Assembly: GCA_050633525.1 (NCBI GenBank)
Contig: JBOEGR010000027.1
Location: 1 to 64,000, forward strand
Source of the DNA: CANLBN01 sp050633525
Lineage (GTDB): Bacteria > Pseudomonadota > Gammaproteobacteria > Pseudomonadales > Cellvibrionaceae
DNA: 64,000 nucleotides
Direction: 5' to 3'
Under the pieces are notes generated by a model. That model had not been told where the DNA came from, did not search any database, and worked only from the letters and a program-made list of their open reading frames with translations. A program made the position numbers and the translations under genes. Below, in pieces: positions 63,301-64,000 of the stretch; the first letter of the stretch is position 1, and every line of letters starts with the position of its first letter.

Positions 63301-63821
63301 TTGTATTTAGAGATACCCGCAGCTTCCTCAATATAAACTCGTAGCTCTTCTGGCTTTGCTTCAATCAAGCGCGAGATCATGCCCTGCTCGATAATGGCAT
63401 AACTACGTGGCCCTAAGCCTGTACCGAGGAAGATATCAACGATATCCCGGCGGCGGCACTTGCTGCCATTAAGGTAGTAGATATTTTGACCATCTCGTGT
63501 CACTTTACGCTTAATCGAGATCTCAGTGAAACCAGCATACTCACCCTTCAAGGTGGCAGCACTGTTATCGAATACCAGCTCAATCGACGCTTGACCAACG
63601 GGCTTACGGCTATTAGAACCGTTGAAAATGACGTCTGTCATTGATTCACCACGTAGGTTCTTCGCTGAAGACTCACCCATTACCCAACGCACTGCATCGA
63701 TAATATTAGATTTACCACAGCCATTAGGACCAACAACTGCACACAGGTTGCTAGGAAAGGTCACTGTTGTTGGATCAACAAAGGACTTAAAACCAGCAAG
63801 CTTGATATGTTTTAAACGCAT
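60309..63821 (-). CDS. smc: Chromosome segregation ATPase SMC
   Basis: 1170 residues. The N-terminal head has Walker A GPNGCGKSN (32-40) and a FSSAAT-like loop; two long coiled coils flank a hinge (about 510-660). The C-terminal head has the LSGGEKALTAIAL signature and Walker B FCMLDEVDAPLDDAN. As the core of the SMC-ScpAB complex it compacts and separates daughter chromosomes. The order smc-zipA-ligA is conserved, from memory, in Pseudomonas; scpA/B are not in the window. Confidence 0.97.
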   Translation of the reverse strand: MRLKHIKLAGFKSFVDPTTVTFPSNLCAVVGPNGCGKSNIIDAVRWVMGESSAKNLRGESMTDVIFNGSNSRKPVGQASIELVFDNSAATLKGEYAGFTEISIKRKVTRDGQNIYYLNGSKCRRRDIVDIFLGTGLGPRSYAIIEQGMISRLIEAKPEELRVYIEEAAGISKYKERRRDTENRMRRTQENLERLNDIRDELGRQLVRLERQAKAAEKYAELKKEEREIKAQLQTLRYRLLDEQSKQQQQEIRERELKIESFVTDRVSFDTSIEKFREAYTEQGDTFNEIQGRFYGIGTEIARIEQSIQHVQERNRQLQDDLAQVEREHKESQAHLEGDQEKIKAWEVELNEIEPELELLQSAETDSGGDLLEAEEAMQVWQQEWDEFNQSAAEPRQRAEVEQSRIQHLEQVQTRLLERIRRLEAEDSDTGDDQQAEEIPLLQESVNEAKLLREEKQAAIDVVIERINESRDTISQTDSSLNEKRSELQKARGRHASLEALQQAAVSGGKKLDSWLSDTGLDAKPRLLSELNVEPQWQQAVEMVLGDALQAVCVDGIDAVADLLGSLQQGSLVLLDSQNTAPASSNGQLTALSDKVSANSSVDASALLSGVYVADSLSDALSARQHLTGSESIITTEGIWLGVNWLRLKKAADSEASVLSRQKDLEALGQTIIDLEKAVDTLSTTLSERRDSVKSDEAEREQLRRDLDETNKQFHEQQSQLASLQVRIEQEGKRRQKLESDIAEAKEQMSLEAENLSQSRMILEEAIGLMEKDTDQKEALLTRRDDIRGKLDQSRQRARHDKDKLHALAMRHQSIKTQLQSIRDSMQRLQEQASRLAQRKEQLQASLGDSDDPTEEHKIELEALLEKRIAVEEELTASRKQFETVEQELRDAEQSRSRVDNELQSLRGLLTEARLSAQTVQVQRETIAKQLLEDGSELEALLEALPENATEGPFEDELEQLGNRISRLGAINLAAIDEYKIESERKNYLDAQDGDLREALETLENAIIKIDKETRTRFKETFDQINSGVQELFPKVFGGGHAYLELTGEDLLDTGVAIMARPPGKRNSTIHLLSGGEKALTAIALVFSIFRLNPAPFCMLDEVDAPLDDANVGRYARIVEEMSAQVQFIYITHNKIAMEMAQQLMGVTMHEAGVSRMVTVDVNEAAELASA

Positions 63822-64000
63822 TTAACTTTTATCCAGACAAGGGATCCGTGCAGAGTACGCAACACGCGTAACAAAGCAAGGAAAGACTACATTCACTATC
63901 ATCCATAAAGCATTGATTTTTATATAGTTTTAAAAATTGATGTTTACCGAGGTCGGTCTTAGACAGATGATCTTATAAAGGCGGTGATTTTACACAGATC
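63822..64000. other. Upstream region of smc, window edge
   Basis: 179 bases without an ORF. It must hold the smc promoter, but no strong -35/-10 pair stands out. The next gene to the right is outside the window. Confidence 0.4.

Overview
The window reads as chromosome of a moderately AT-rich marine-type gammaproteobacterium, with a Cellvibrionales/Oceanospirillales-like flavour. The case rests on ZipA, LpxH, GlnS, RsmE, NfuA, TtcA, a CPA2 antiporter with an RCK domain and the order of housekeeping genes. From memory, lpxH-ppiB-glnS-cysS and smc-zipA-ligA match blocks conserved in Pseudomonas. A run of 121 N at 16557-16677 shows a draft assembly. No phage, CRISPR array, toxin-antitoxin pair or complete insertion sequence was seen. 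Accessory material consists of single genes and small non-autonomous repeats.

Layout. 1-8.5 kb: a tRNA-Arg(CCU) with a damaged-looking acceptor stem, the cold-shock helicase deaD, rsmE, an orphan GIY-YIG-like nuclease, a doubtful Lys-rich repeat ORF, the lytic transglycosylase slt, ttcA and a YcgR-like PilZ protein. 8.6-13.8 kb: a palindromic repeat, bioA, an aldehyde dehydrogenase, a universal stress protein, nfuA, a DUF2970 protein and a MarR regulator. 13.9-19.6 kb: a 38-residue membrane ORF, the sulfite reductase cysI with DUF934, the assembly gap, a CPA2 antiporter, a GST, a DUF4124 protein and RidA. 19.6-25.9 kb: a closely packed minus-strand run of a duplicated-wHTH/nuclease-like protein, a beta-hydroxyacid dehydrogenase, gspA, gspB, a KefB/C-type antiporter and ridA.

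25.9-31.2 kb: soxR facing a flavin reductase across a textbook SoxR operator, then DUF2867, an FAD monooxygenase, two small membrane proteins and a secreted DUF3179 protein. 31.2-36.2 kb: a three-gene 2-oxoacid:ferredoxin oxidoreductase operon (GltD/ferredoxin fusion, korA, korB) with a 118-bp palindrome inside it. 36.7-50.4 kb: a secreted DUF1080 protein, a BacNav-like ion channel, cysS, glnS, ppiB, lpxH, an HDOD protein and the yejABEF peptide importer. 50.5-64 kb: an FNR-controlled small Cys-rich membrane protein, a cold-shock protein, a patatin, fadD with an IS5-type MITE at its 3' end, a HAD phosphatase, an unknown protein, and the smc-zipA-ligA-transglycosylase division/replication block.

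The strongest new observations are the 155-bp MITE that rewrote the last codons of fadD, the FNR class II promoter on a 61-residue CxxCxC membrane protein, the SoxR-controlled flavin reductase, the duplicated-wHTH/PD-(D/E)XK-like protein, and the 118-bp palindrome in the korAB operon. I did not find a convincing undescribed multi-gene system.
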